64,000 bases of DNA. Source: Teichococcus oryzae (lineage in GTDB: Bacteria > Pseudomonadota > Alphaproteobacteria > Acetobacterales > Acetobacteraceae). Positions within the stretch are counted from its first letter, which is position 1; each line of letters starts with the position of its first letter. This document shows, one piece after another, positions 19,696 through 28,123 of this stretch. The position numbers were made by a program, and so were the translations under genes. The stretch lies in contig NZ_VUKA01000008.1 in the NCBI RefSeq assembly GCF_008386565.1, forward strand, positions 60,977-124,976, given 5' to 3'. The notes below the pieces were generated by a model, which was not told the DNA's origin, ran no database searches, and was given only the letters and a program-made list of their open reading frames with translations.

Positions 19696-20474
19696 CGCCG
19701 CCACTCATGCCGGGGATCGAAGCGCCGGCCGGCCAGCGCCGCGCGGCCGCGCCGCCAAAGGTCATAGATGCCCCCCATGCCTTCCCCCCCTTGCTCCACC
19801 AACTGGAACTGCGCCGGATCACGGCTCAGCGCCTCCTGTGCCAGCCGGTCCATGGTGCCGGCGAGGGCGGCGGACAGCGCCTCGGTCCGCGCCTCGCGCG
19901 GCATGGCTTGCAAAGCGGCGCCGGGCAAGGGGTTGCCGAAGGCGGCCAGCATCTCCGCCTTGCGCTCCGACCAGAAGGGGTATTCCAGGGCCAGCGGAAC
20001 AAAGGCCGCTTCCGGCGCCAGCTCCGGCAGCCGGGCGAGGCCGGGCGCGATCGGCACGGGGCGCTCCCGCACATCGGCGAAGCGGCCGGGGGCGTTCATC
20101 CACAGCATGTCGCTCCGCGCCGGGTCCAGCACCCGGCGGGCCACGCGCAGAAAGGCCACGGCACCGCGCGCGGTGGCGGGCTCCACCCCGAACACGCCGA
20201 GCCGCCGCATGAAGCGGTAGCGGGCCAGCGCCGCTTCCTCCATGGGGATGAACATGCGGCGGCCGGGAAACAGCCGGCGCGACAGCAGCATGAAGGCAAC
20301 GCCGTCCCACCAGGAAGGGTGGCTGGCGAACACCACCAGCGGCGCGTCGCCGGTGTCCGGCGGCAGGCCCCAATGCGGCACCCGCAGTGCCCGCATGTGG
20401 CGGCGGGCGAAGCGGGTGAACATGAAGTCGTAGAAATCGAGCGCGCGGGGCGAATAGGTGGCGAGGGGGTCCAT
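19692..20474 (-). CDS. Lysophospholipid-type acyltransferase in carotenoid operon
   Basis: 260 residues of the PlsC/GPAT superfamily: the catalytic HX4D motif is HPSWWD (His about 52, Asp about 57). The second motif is changed: where PlsC enzymes have a PEGT loop there is NAPGRFAD, as in divergent acyltransferases. Position between the carotenoid desaturases and the glycosyltransferase suggests it acylates the glycosylated carotenoid, as CrtO does in staphyloxanthin synthesis; this is inference, as sequence identity to CrtO is not obvious. 130 bases follow the upstream CrtI-type gene. Confidence 0.8.
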   Translation of the reverse strand: MDPLATYSPRALDFYDFMFTRFARRHMRALRVPHWGLPPDTGDAPLVVFASHPSWWDGVAFMLLSRRLFPGRRMFIPMEEAALARYRFMRRLGVFGVEPATARGAVAFLRVARRVLDPARSDMLWMNAPGRFADVRERPVPIAPGLARLPELAPEAAFVPLALEYPFWSERKAEMLAAFGNPLPGAALQAMPREARTEALSAALAGTMDRLAQEALSRDPAQFQLVEQGGEGMGGIYDLWRRGRAALAGRRFDPRHEWRR

Positions 20475-20604
20475 CAGGAGGGCTCCGCTTTCCCCGCCTC
20501 CTGCCCGGAGGGCCAGGATATCCCGGGCCCTGGCGCAGCCGCCCGCCGCCCCCGGGGATGGTCCGGGGGAAGGGTGCCGCCCCGCGCCGCTGCGCGCGCC
20601 ATCG

Positions 20605-22197
20605 TCATTCCGCAGCCAGGGGCAGCCCCCGCTCGCCTGCCGCCCGTGCCGCCACGCTCATGCCGCGACCGCCCAGATCCTGGTCCAGCGCGTCGGCGGC
20701 GATCCAGCCCGACATCATCACCATCGGCATGCCGGGGCCCGGATGCGCGGCGCCGCCGGCCAGGTAAAGCCCCTTCACGGCGCGGGAGCGGTTGCCCGGC
20801 TTGAAGGCGCCGGTCCACCGGCCATGGCTGGCCAGGCCATAGATGGCGCCGTCCAGCACGCGGTAGCGCTCATGGATGTCCTGCGGCGTCAGGCTGCGCT
20901 CCACCACGATGCGCTCCTCGATATCCTCCATCCCCGCCGTGCGCTTCAGCTTGTCGAGGATGACCTGCCGGTAGCCGGGCAGCATCTTTGTCCAGTCCTG
21001 GCCGGGGCGGAGGTAAGGGGTGTGGACCAGCACATACAGCGCTTCCCCGCCTTCCGGCGCGACCGAGGGATCGGTGGCGGACGGCGCGGCGAGATAGGCG
21101 GTCGGGTCGGGCGCCGGAATGCCCTTTTTGTAGATGGCGTCGAACTCCTCCTCCGCATCGCGGGAGAAGATAAAGTCATGATGCGCCAGATGCTCGTAGC
21201 GGCGGTTCAGGCCCAGATAAAGCACCACCCCTGAGCAGGCCGGCTCGTGCTTCCTGCGGGGATATTTCCGCGCCGCCGCGCCGCCGACCAGCTCGCCATA
21301 GGTGCGGATGGCGTCCATGTTGGAGATCACGGCGTCGCAGGCGATGCGTTCCGTCCCGTGGGCCCCGCCCGCGCGCACGGCCCGGACGGCGCCGTTCTCC
21401 ACCTCGATGCCGGAAACATCGACGCCGGTGCGCAGGTCGGCGCCCAACTCGGCCGCCAGCTTCGCCAGTCCCTCGGCCACGGCGCGGGTGCCGCCCTTGG
21501 GGTACCAGATGCCCTCCGCCGCCTGCATGTCGCCGATGCCGCACAGCACGGCCGGCGCCAGATAAGGCGAGGAGCCGACATATTGCGTGTAATGGTCCAG
21601 CATCTGCGCCAGCCGCGCATCCGGCACATGGCCGCGGATGACCTTGGCCACGGTCTGCCCCATGCGCAGCGCCAGCACGTCCCGCATGGTGTCGGGCGAG
21701 AAATTGGCCTTGAAGTCCAGCGTGTCGCCGATGCCTTCCACCGACTTCCAGAAGAAGAACTTTTCCGACACGTCGTGCAGGTGGCGCGCCACGTCCTGGA
21801 ACCGGCGGTAGCCATCGCCATTGCCGGGGGCGAATTGGTTCATCGCCTCCGCCATGGCCGGCACGTCCTGCATCAGGTCGATGCGGGTGCCATCCTCGAA
21901 GAAGCAGCGCCATTGCGGGTCGAGGCGGATCAGTGGCAGCTCGGCCTGCTGGTCGCGTCCCGCCTCGGCGAAGATGCGGCGCAGCACGCGCGGCATGGTC
22001 AGGATGGTGGGGCCCATGTCGAAGCGGAAGCCGCTGTTGGCGCCCGCGGCGGCGGGCAGGTTGAGCACCGCCGCCTTGCCGCCCAGCCAGTCGTTCTTGT
22101 CGAGCAGCGTGACGCGGTGGCCCCGCGCCGCGGCCACGGCGGCGGCCGACAGCCCGCCCAATCCGCCGCCGATCACCACCACATGGGACGAGGTCAT
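20605..22197 (-). CDS. CrtI-family carotenoid desaturase/oxygenase (second)
   Basis: 530 residues. N-terminal dinucleotide fold VVIGGGLGGLSAAAVAAARGHRV, then KNDWLGGKA and FDMGPTILTMP, typical for phytoene/diapophytoene desaturases. GIWYPKGGTRAVAEGLAKLA is in the substrate domain and GLYLAGGAAHPGPGMPMVMMSG is the FAD-binding C-terminal block. Members desaturate a linear carotene or oxidise its terminal methyl groups (CrtNb/CrtP); which reaction this copy performs cannot be told from sequence alone. Its ATG overlaps the stop of the first CrtI-family gene (ATGA). Confidence 0.9.
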   Translation of the reverse strand: MTSSHVVVIGGGLGGLSAAAVAAARGHRVTLLDKNDWLGGKAAVLNLPAAAGANSGFRFDMGPTILTMPRVLRRIFAEAGRDQQAELPLIRLDPQWRCFFEDGTRIDLMQDVPAMAEAMNQFAPGNGDGYRRFQDVARHLHDVSEKFFFWKSVEGIGDTLDFKANFSPDTMRDVLALRMGQTVAKVIRGHVPDARLAQMLDHYTQYVGSSPYLAPAVLCGIGDMQAAEGIWYPKGGTRAVAEGLAKLAAELGADLRTGVDVSGIEVENGAVRAVRAGGAHGTERIACDAVISNMDAIRTYGELVGGAAARKYPRRKHEPACSGVVLYLGLNRRYEHLAHHDFIFSRDAEEEFDAIYKKGIPAPDPTAYLAAPSATDPSVAPEGGEALYVLVHTPYLRPGQDWTKMLPGYRQVILDKLKRTAGMEDIEERIVVERSLTPQDIHERYRVLDGAIYGLASHGRWTGAFKPGNRSRAVKGLYLAGGAAHPGPGMPMVMMSGWIAADALDQDLGGRGMSVAARAAGERGLPLAAE

Positions 22198-23807
22198 GCC
22201 ACGATCTCCTTCTCAGCCACCGATCCTGCCGTTCCCGCGCCTTCGGCGATGTCCGGCAGCCGCGTTCCATGGCGCGGCAGGCCAAGATCCTTCAACAGCA
22301 GGTCGGTGCTGATCCGCGCGCCTTCATAGATCACCGGCAGGCCGGAGCCGGGATGGGTGCCGCCCCCCACCAGATACAGCCCTTCCGTGCCCCGGAAGCG
22401 GTTGCCGGGCCGGAAGTTGAGCATCTGCCCGAGGTCATGCGCCAGGTTGAAGGTGGCGCCGAAGCCGACCGCGAACTCGTCCTGCCAGTCATTCGGCGTC
22501 ACCATGCGCTCGAAGCGGATGCGCGATTCGATGTCGGGGATGCCAAGCGCCGCCAGCCGCCGCAGCGCCTCCGCCCGGAAGGCCGGGGCCGCCTGCTTCC
22601 AGTCGATGTTGCCGCGCAGATTGGCCACCGGCACCAGGAGGTACAGGCTGCTATGCCCTTCCGGCGCCATGGAGGGATCGGTGGCCACCGGGTTGTGCAG
22701 GTAGAAGGAAGGCTCCGCTGGCAGCAGCCCCGCCTCGATCTCGGCCAGGTTGCGCTGGTAGTTGCCGGCTAGCAGCACGGTGTGGTGCGCCAGCTGCGGA
22801 AAGCGCCCCTCGACGCCAAGATACAGCATGAAGGTCGAGCAGGAATAGCGCGCCTTGGCGATGTGGCTGTCGGACCATTGGCGGCGGCGCAGCACGTCGG
22901 GGATCAGCTTCGGGGCGGCATGGGCGAAATCGGCGTTCATCACCACCGCGTCGGCGGGCACGAACTCGCCCGCGACCTCCACCCCGGTGGCGCGGCGGCC
23001 CTGGAACACGACCCGCTCCACGGGCGCGTTCAGGCGGATCTCGGCGCCCAGACGCTGCGCCACCCTGGCCATGGCGCCGGCCACGGCGCCGCAGCCGCCG
23101 GCAGGGTGGAACACCCCATGCTCGTATTCCAGGAAGCTCAGGATGGTGAACAGGCTGGGGCAGCGGAACGGGCTCATGCCCAGATACTTGCTTTGGAAGG
23201 AGAACAGCAGCCGGGTGCGCGGATCGCGGAAATAGCGCTTCAACTCCGCATCGACCGACAGGTGCGGGCGCAGATGCGGCAGGGCGCGCAGCATGTCCGG
23301 CGCCAGCAGGTCGGCGGCGGAAGCGAAGCCGCGCTCCAGCACGGGGCGGAAGGCCTCCAGCTTGCGCCGGTTGTCAACGAGGAAGGCGCGCAGGTTGCCA
23401 GCGTCGCGCGGGTCGAGCTTGGCGATTTCCGCTTCCATCCGGGCGATGTCCGGCGTGGCGTCGATCACCGGCCCGCTTCCGCCGCCGAACACCAGCCGGT
23501 ATTGCGGATCGAGGCGTGTCATCGGCACCTCCTCGCGCAGGGACGCGCCGCAAGCGGCGAAGATTTCCTCCAGGATGCGGGGATACAGAAAGAAGGTCGG
23601 GCCCAGGTCGAAGCGGTAGCCGCCGGGCGCCGTCAGGGTGCGGCTGCGGCCGCCGATCACGCCATCCCGTTCCAGCACGGTCACGCGCAGGCCCCGCGCG
23701 GCAAGCAGCATCGCCGACGCCAGACCCCCGGGCCCTGCGCCGATCACAACGGCATGCGGCTTGCCCGCCGCATCATCAAAGGCCGGACGGCCCAGCGGGA
23801 TATTCAT
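22194..23807 (-). CDS. CrtI-family carotenoid desaturase/oxygenase (first)
   Basis: 537 residues. VVIGAGPGGLASAMLLAARG and GVIGGRSRT form the FAD-binding start, FDLGPTFFLYP follows, and GLYLVGGGTHPGSGLPVIYEGA closes the FAD site. EHGVFHPAGGCGAVAGAMARVA differs from the equivalent block of the second copy, so the two are not recent duplicates. Start: ATG 23807 has AAGGAG about twelve bases upstream; ATG 23819 touches that site and a TTG further up is unlikely. Heads the carotenoid genes, 87 bases after galE. Confidence 0.88.
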   Translation of the reverse strand: MNIPLGRPAFDDAAGKPHAVVIGAGPGGLASAMLLAARGLRVTVLERDGVIGGRSRTLTAPGGYRFDLGPTFFLYPRILEEIFAACGASLREEVPMTRLDPQYRLVFGGGSGPVIDATPDIARMEAEIAKLDPRDAGNLRAFLVDNRRKLEAFRPVLERGFASAADLLAPDMLRALPHLRPHLSVDAELKRYFRDPRTRLLFSFQSKYLGMSPFRCPSLFTILSFLEYEHGVFHPAGGCGAVAGAMARVAQRLGAEIRLNAPVERVVFQGRRATGVEVAGEFVPADAVVMNADFAHAAPKLIPDVLRRRQWSDSHIAKARYSCSTFMLYLGVEGRFPQLAHHTVLLAGNYQRNLAEIEAGLLPAEPSFYLHNPVATDPSMAPEGHSSLYLLVPVANLRGNIDWKQAAPAFRAEALRRLAALGIPDIESRIRFERMVTPNDWQDEFAVGFGATFNLAHDLGQMLNFRPGNRFRGTEGLYLVGGGTHPGSGLPVIYEGARISTDLLLKDLGLPRHGTRLPDIAEGAGTAGSVAEKEIVA

Positions 23808-23894
23808 GCCCGGCAGCATCTCCTTGTCACGTGAGGAAGGAAGTGCTGCCGATGCCGCGATTGCCAAGAGGTAATGTCGCGCGGAAGCTGCCTT

Positions 23895-24941
23895 TCAGGC
23901 CGCCCGGGCCGTGGAAGCGCCGGCCGCCCCACCGGCCAGCGGCATGGCCGAACGGTCATCGAAGCCGCGTGGATGGGCCGAGCGCCAGGCCCAGGCGGTG
24001 CGGACGATGTCATCCAGCTCCGCGTAACGCGGCGTCCAGCCGGTTTCGCGCCGCAGCTTCTCGTTGGAGGCAACCAGGACCGCCGGGTCGCCAGGGCGTC
24101 GCGGGCCGACATCATGCGGCACCGGGCAGCCGCTGATGCGCTCCACCGCCTCGATCACCTGCTTCACCGAATGGCCGCGGCCATTGCCCACATTGTAGCG
24201 GACGCTCGGGCCGGTTTCGAGCGCGTCCATCACCCGCAGATGCGCATCCGCCAGATCGGTGACATGGACATAGTCGCGGATGCAGGTGCCGTCCGGCGTC
24301 GGGTAGTCGGTGCCGAACACCGTCAGCGGGTCGCGCAGGCCGAGGGCGGCGTCGATGGCGAGCGGGATCAGGTGCGTTTCGGGCTGGTGGTCCTCGCCCA
24401 GGCGGCCCTGCGGATCGGCGCCGGCGGCATTGAAGTAGCGCAGCGCGGCGGAGCGAAGTCCATGCACCCGGTCGGCCCAGTCCAGCGCCGTCTCGGCCAT
24501 GAACTTGCTTTCGCCATAGGCAGAGCCGGGGGAGATGCGCGCTTCCTCGTCGATCGGCATGCGCTCGGGGTTGCCGAACAGCGCGGCGGTGGAGGACAGC
24601 ACGAAGCGGCGACAGCCGGACCTGACCGCCGCATCCGCCAGCCCCGCCGTGTTGGCCAGGTTCTCGGCCAGGTAGCGCAGGGGATCGCGCATGCTTTCGC
24701 CGACCAGGGACAGGGCGGCGAAATGCAGCACCCCGTCAAAGCGCCAGCCGGCGAACACCTCGTCCAGGCGCCGCCGGTCGGCAAGGTCGGCCACCACCAG
24801 CTCCACGTCATGAGGAACAGCCGCGCGATGCCCCTGTCGCAGGTCGTCCAGGACAACGACCTCGTCCCCCCGCTCACGCAGGGCCAGCACGACGTGGCTG
24901 CCGACATAGCCGGCTCCGCCCGTCACCAGGAAGCGCGCCAT
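23895..24941 (-). CDS. galE: UDP-glucose 4-epimerase (GalE-like)
   Basis: 348-residue extended short-chain dehydrogenase. FLVTGGAGYVGSH is the NAD-binding loop, SSTAALFG carries the catalytic Ser/Thr region (usually SSAAVYG), YGESK gives the Tyr-x3-Lys pair, and RYFNAAGADP...GEDHQPETHLIP is specific to GalE. ATG 24941 follows AAGGAG at 24946-24951. It would interconvert UDP-glucose and UDP-galactose; same direction as the carotenoid genes, so it may supply the sugar nucleotide for the glycosyltransferase (inference). An inverted repeat CACGGC/GCCGTG lies at 24962-24978 in its leader. Confidence 0.9.
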   Translation of the reverse strand: MARFLVTGGAGYVGSHVVLALRERGDEVVVLDDLRQGHRAAVPHDVELVVADLADRRRLDEVFAGWRFDGVLHFAALSLVGESMRDPLRYLAENLANTAGLADAAVRSGCRRFVLSSTAALFGNPERMPIDEEARISPGSAYGESKFMAETALDWADRVHGLRSAALRYFNAAGADPQGRLGEDHQPETHLIPLAIDAALGLRDPLTVFGTDYPTPDGTCIRDYVHVTDLADAHLRVMDALETGPSVRYNVGNGRGHSVKQVIEAVERISGCPVPHDVGPRRPGDPAVLVASNEKLRRETGWTPRYAELDDIVRTAWAWRSAHPRGFDDRSAMPLAGGAAGASTARAA

Positions 24942-25072
24942 TGCTGCTCCTTTCAAGTGAACACGGCCTTAAGCCGTGAAGTGGATTATTGCGCTGCAAC
25001 TATAGCGTAAATGCGCAGCTCTGTAGCACGTAAGGCAATCCGGTCACCAGCATGTCACCGGAATAGATGGCC

Positions 25073-25879
25073 TTACAGTGACACCTCAATCATGACAGGA
25101 ACGTGGTCGCTGGTTTGTGCCCAGCTGCGGGCGGGCTTGTGCACCTGCATCTCCCGCAGGCCGCCGGCCAGGTCCTGGCTCACCCAGATATGGTCAAGCC
25201 GCCGCCCCCGGTTGGAAGCTTCCCAGTCCCGGGCGCGATAGGACCACCAGGTGTAGAGCTTCTCGGGCGGCGGGACGAAGTGGCGCATGGCGTCATGCCA
25301 TTGGCCGGCCTGCCGCCAGCCATTTAGCGCCGCCACCTCGACCGGGGTGTGGGACACCACGTCCAGCAACTGCTTGTGGCTCCAGACGTCGCATTCCAGC
25401 GGCGCGATGTTGAGGTCGCCCACCATCACCGCCCGGCGCGCCGGGCCGCGGCTCGCGTTCCAGGCCGTGGCCTCGGCGACGAAGTCGAGCTTGTGGGCGA
25501 ATTTCGGGTTGATGTTCCGGTCGGGGATGTCGCCGCCCGCCGGCACGTAGAAATCGTGAAGCTCCAGCCCGCCAGGCACGTCGAGATCGACGCCGATATG
25601 GCGGCAATCGCCGCGCGAACACCAGTCGGGGTCGTCGCCGCGCAGGCGGAACGGAATGCGGGACAGGATGGCGACGCCGTTATACCCCTTCATGCCACGC
25701 GCGGCCCGGTGCTCGAAGCCCAGTGCGGAAAGGCCCTCGTGCGGAAACAACTCGTCCGGGCACTTGGTTTCCTGCAGGCACAGCACGTCCGGGCGCAGCG
25801 CCTCGACCAGTCCTGTCAACAGGGGCAGGCGCAGGCGGACGGAGTTGATGTTCCAGGTGGCGATGCGGATGGTCGACAT
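25073..25879 (-). CDS. xthA: Exodeoxyribonuclease III
   Basis: 268-residue AP endonuclease/3'-exonuclease of base-excision repair. Family blocks in order: IRIATWNINSVRLRLP, LCLQETK (metal-binding Glu), GYNGVAILSR, GDLNIAP (catalytic Asp/Asn), RLDHIWVS and TSDHVPV (catalytic His). ATG 25879 starts the canonical MSTIRIATWN; the frame is open further upstream without family similarity. A terminator ends 70 bases upstream, so it is a separate unit from the genes to its right. Confidence 0.95.
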   Translation of the reverse strand: MSTIRIATWNINSVRLRLPLLTGLVEALRPDVLCLQETKCPDELFPHEGLSALGFEHRAARGMKGYNGVAILSRIPFRLRGDDPDWCSRGDCRHIGVDLDVPGGLELHDFYVPAGGDIPDRNINPKFAHKLDFVAEATAWNASRGPARRAVMVGDLNIAPLECDVWSHKQLLDVVSHTPVEVAALNGWRQAGQWHDAMRHFVPPPEKLYTWWSYRARDWEASNRGRRLDHIWVSQDLAGGLREMQVHKPARSWAQTSDHVPVMIEVSL

Positions 25880-25940
25880 GGCCCAGCCATAGGCCGGAAG
25901 CGAGGGCGTAACCAGGGATCGCGGTGCAGGGGAGGGGCGC

Positions 25941-26060
25941 AAAAAGATGGCGCCCGGTCAGGGGGGTGACCGGGCGCCGGGGGGATGCATTCCGTTGGGA
26001 ATGGTCGGGTTGGCCAGTTGGGGGACCGGCTTCCCATGCCAGAGAATGGGCATCGGCGGT
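25941..26060 (-). ncRNA. Candidate small RNA or mini-ORF transcript
   Basis: Between the gene ending at 26128 and xthA lies about 120 bases that end in the terminator above. On the minus strand a TATCAT -10-like hexamer (forward 26065-26070) sits downstream of TTGAGT (forward 26086-26091), spacing only 15, or TCATAA at spacing 17. A 31-codon ORF (MPILWHGKPVPQL..., forward 25964-26059) lies inside without a Shine-Dalgarno. It could equally be the 3' untranslated region of the neighbouring gene. Confidence 0.25.
25949..25978 (-). terminator. Rho-independent terminator, minus strand
   Basis: A perfect 12-bp stem (25949-25960 with 25967-25978; arm GGCGCCCGGTCA) around a six-base loop. On the minus strand it is followed by ATCTTTTT (forward AAAAAGAT at 25941-25948), a proper U run. 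It stops transcription running from the right: either the hydrolase gene ending at 26128 or a separate short RNA. Confidence 0.8.
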
Positions 26061-26127
26061 CGTTATGATAAGAGCTATTTGCGCAACTCAAAAACGTTTG
26101 ATCGTGACCGTTGAAAGAAAACTGTGG

Positions 26128-26931
26128 CTATTCGGCCGCAAGCGTGGCCGCCAGGTCCAGATCGGCCCCTTTTGACGCATGGCGGCGTGCCGCTTCCCCG
26201 AAGGACTCGAACAGCCGGCGGGACAGGGCATCCTCCGCCCAGTCATATTCCGGGTGCCATTGCACGCCGAGCGCGAAGCCGGCGGCGCCCTCCACCCGTC
26301 CCGCCTCGATCGTGCCATCCGGCGCCCAGGCTTCCGCCACCAGCCGCGGCGCCAGCTGCGCCACGCCCTGATTGTGCAGGGAGTTCACCGGCACCGCCTG
26401 CGGCGACCAGTCAAGCCCCTGCCATTGCCGCGCCAGCATGCCGTCCGGCGCCACCCGCACCGCATGCGCCTTGCCGGTCCGGACCTTGGGCAGCGCCTGA
26501 TCGGTCGGAGTGGAATGGTCCATGCGGCCGGGCAGGTCCTGGATGCGCTGGTTCAGCGAGCCGCCCAGCGCGACGTTCAGCTCCTGGAAGCCCCGGCAGA
26601 TCGCGAACACCGGAATGGCCCGCTCCAGCGCGCCGAGGATCAGGGGGATGGTGGTGGAGTCGCGGGCGGGGTCCTCCGGCGTGCCTTCCAGATGGGGCGG
26701 GCCCGCATACAGGTCGGGCGCGACGTTGGAGCGGCTGCCGGTCAGCATCAGCCCATCAAGCCGGGGCAGCACCTCCGCAGCCACGGCGGAGCCCGCCGCC
26801 GGCACCAGGATCGGGATACCCCCGATGGGGCCGAGGACCACCTTGATGTAGTGGTCCGACACGGCGTGGTTGGGCATGGCGAAGGCACCGAAGGCCTTCA
26901 TGCAGCAGGGAATGCCGATCAGGGGGCGCAT
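26128..26931 (-). CDS. Gamma-glutamyl-gamma-aminobutyrate hydrolase-like class I glutamine amidotransferase (peptidase C26)
   Basis: 267 residues. PLIGIPCC starts the fold; LDGLMLTGSRSNVAPDLY is the PuuD-type block; the nucleophile elbow FAICRGFQELNVALGG has Cys about 112; and QWHPEYD supplies His about 226 and Glu about 228, completing the catalytic triad. Family members cleave gamma-glutamyl amides such as gamma-Glu-GABA from putrescine breakdown. No other puu gene is nearby, so the real substrate is open. 129 bases separate it from the upstream binding-protein gene. Confidence 0.88.
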   Translation of the reverse strand: MRPLIGIPCCMKAFGAFAMPNHAVSDHYIKVVLGPIGGIPILVPAAGSAVAAEVLPRLDGLMLTGSRSNVAPDLYAGPPHLEGTPEDPARDSTTIPLILGALERAIPVFAICRGFQELNVALGGSLNQRIQDLPGRMDHSTPTDQALPKVRTGKAHAVRVAPDGMLARQWQGLDWSPQAVPVNSLHNQGVAQLAPRLVAEAWAPDGTIEAGRVEGAAGFALGVQWHPEYDWAEDALSRRLFESFGEAARRHASKGADLDLAATLAAE

Positions 26932-27060
26932 GGCTCAAAGGTCGCGCCACGGCATGGCGCGATCAAGTGCGAAATCATGCAGATCCGTGGCATCGGCGTT
27001 GCGGTGGCGCCGGGGCTGCTCCTTTGGCGGGCGCCGCGCACCCGTTGCGGTCATTTCCCC

Positions 27061-28053
27061 TCAGCCATCGAGCTTCAGCCCCGCGCTGCGGACGGCTTCC
27101 TGGAACTTCGCCAGCTCCTCCTGCAGGAAGGCGCCGGTGGAGGCGGGCGTGCTTGGCCCCGCCGGGTCCACGCCCGCGGCGGTCAGGCGGCGCCGCACAT
27201 CCGGCTCCGCCAGGGCGGCATTGGCGGCGGCGCTCAGCGCGGTCAGCGCGTCCTGCGACAGGCCGGGCGGGCCGAGCAGGACGTTCCAGGTGGTGATGTC
27301 GAACCCCGTGAGGCCGGCCTCTGCCAGGCTCGGCACATCGGGCAGCAGCGGATGCCGCGCCGCGCCCGTGACCGCCAGGCCACGCGATACGCCGTCGCGC
27401 AGATGCGGCGCGGCGGAAGCGAGGACCTCCAGCGAGAAATCCACCTCGCCCTTGGCCAGCGCCTCCATCACCTGCGCGCCGCCGCGATAGGGAACATGCT
27501 CGGCCTTCAGCCCGCCGGCGCGCACCAGCATCGCTTCCCCGGTCAGGTGGCCGATGCCGCCGACGCCGGAGGTCGCCCAGTGCAGATCGCCCGGCTTCTC
27601 CCGCAGCGCCGCGAACAACGCCGCCACCGAGGGGAAGCGGGAAGCCTGCGGCACCACCACCACCAGCGGGCCGCCGCCCACCACCGCCACCGGGCTGAAG
27701 TCGCGCACCGGGTGATAAGGGGTACGGTCGGGGAGGGCAGCGGGATTGCTGCCATGGGAGGAGGCGGTGGCCATCAGCAGGGTCGAGCCATCCGCTGGCC
27801 GATAGCGCACGTAGTCGCTGCCGACGGAGCCGCCGGCGCCGGCCCGGTTCTCCACCACGATCCGCACCTGCGGGCCGAGGCGGGGGCCCATGCGCTCCGC
27901 CAGGACACGCGCGGCGATGTCCGTGGAGCCGCCCGCCGTGAACGGCACCACAAGGGCGACCGGGCTGGGCCAGGGTGCCGCCGCGCGCGCCGCCCTGCAG
28001 GCCGCCAGGGCTGGCGCGGCCAGGGCCGCCCCCATGAGAATGCGTCGCCGCAT
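27061..28053 (-). CDS. Bug-family (TctC-like) periplasmic solute-binding protein
   Basis: 330 residues. Tat-like or Sec signal (MRRRILMGAALAAPALAACRAARAAA), then WPSPVALVVPFTAGGSTDIAARVLAERM, the hallmark of Bug proteins, with ENRAGAGGSVGSDYV and PYRGGAQVMEALAKGEVDF further on. These proteins capture small carboxylates for tripartite tricarboxylate transporters, or act as sensors. No tctA/tctB membrane genes are adjacent; such orphan Bug genes are numerous in Roseomonas and Bordetella relatives. Ligand unknown. Confidence 0.9.
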   Translation of the reverse strand: MRRRILMGAALAAPALAACRAARAAAPWPSPVALVVPFTAGGSTDIAARVLAERMGPRLGPQVRIVVENRAGAGGSVGSDYVRYRPADGSTLLMATASSHGSNPAALPDRTPYHPVRDFSPVAVVGGGPLVVVVPQASRFPSVAALFAALREKPGDLHWATSGVGGIGHLTGEAMLVRAGGLKAEHVPYRGGAQVMEALAKGEVDFSLEVLASAAPHLRDGVSRGLAVTGAARHPLLPDVPSLAEAGLTGFDITTWNVLLGPPGLSQDALTALSAAANAALAEPDVRRRLTAAGVDPAGPSTPASTGAFLQEELAKFQEAVRSAGLKLDG

Positions 28054-28123
28054 CTTGGTTCCTCCTGTTTTGCGGAACAGGAAGCACCCGGCAAAGCGGC
28101 GGTCAATGCCGCCGGAACACGGT

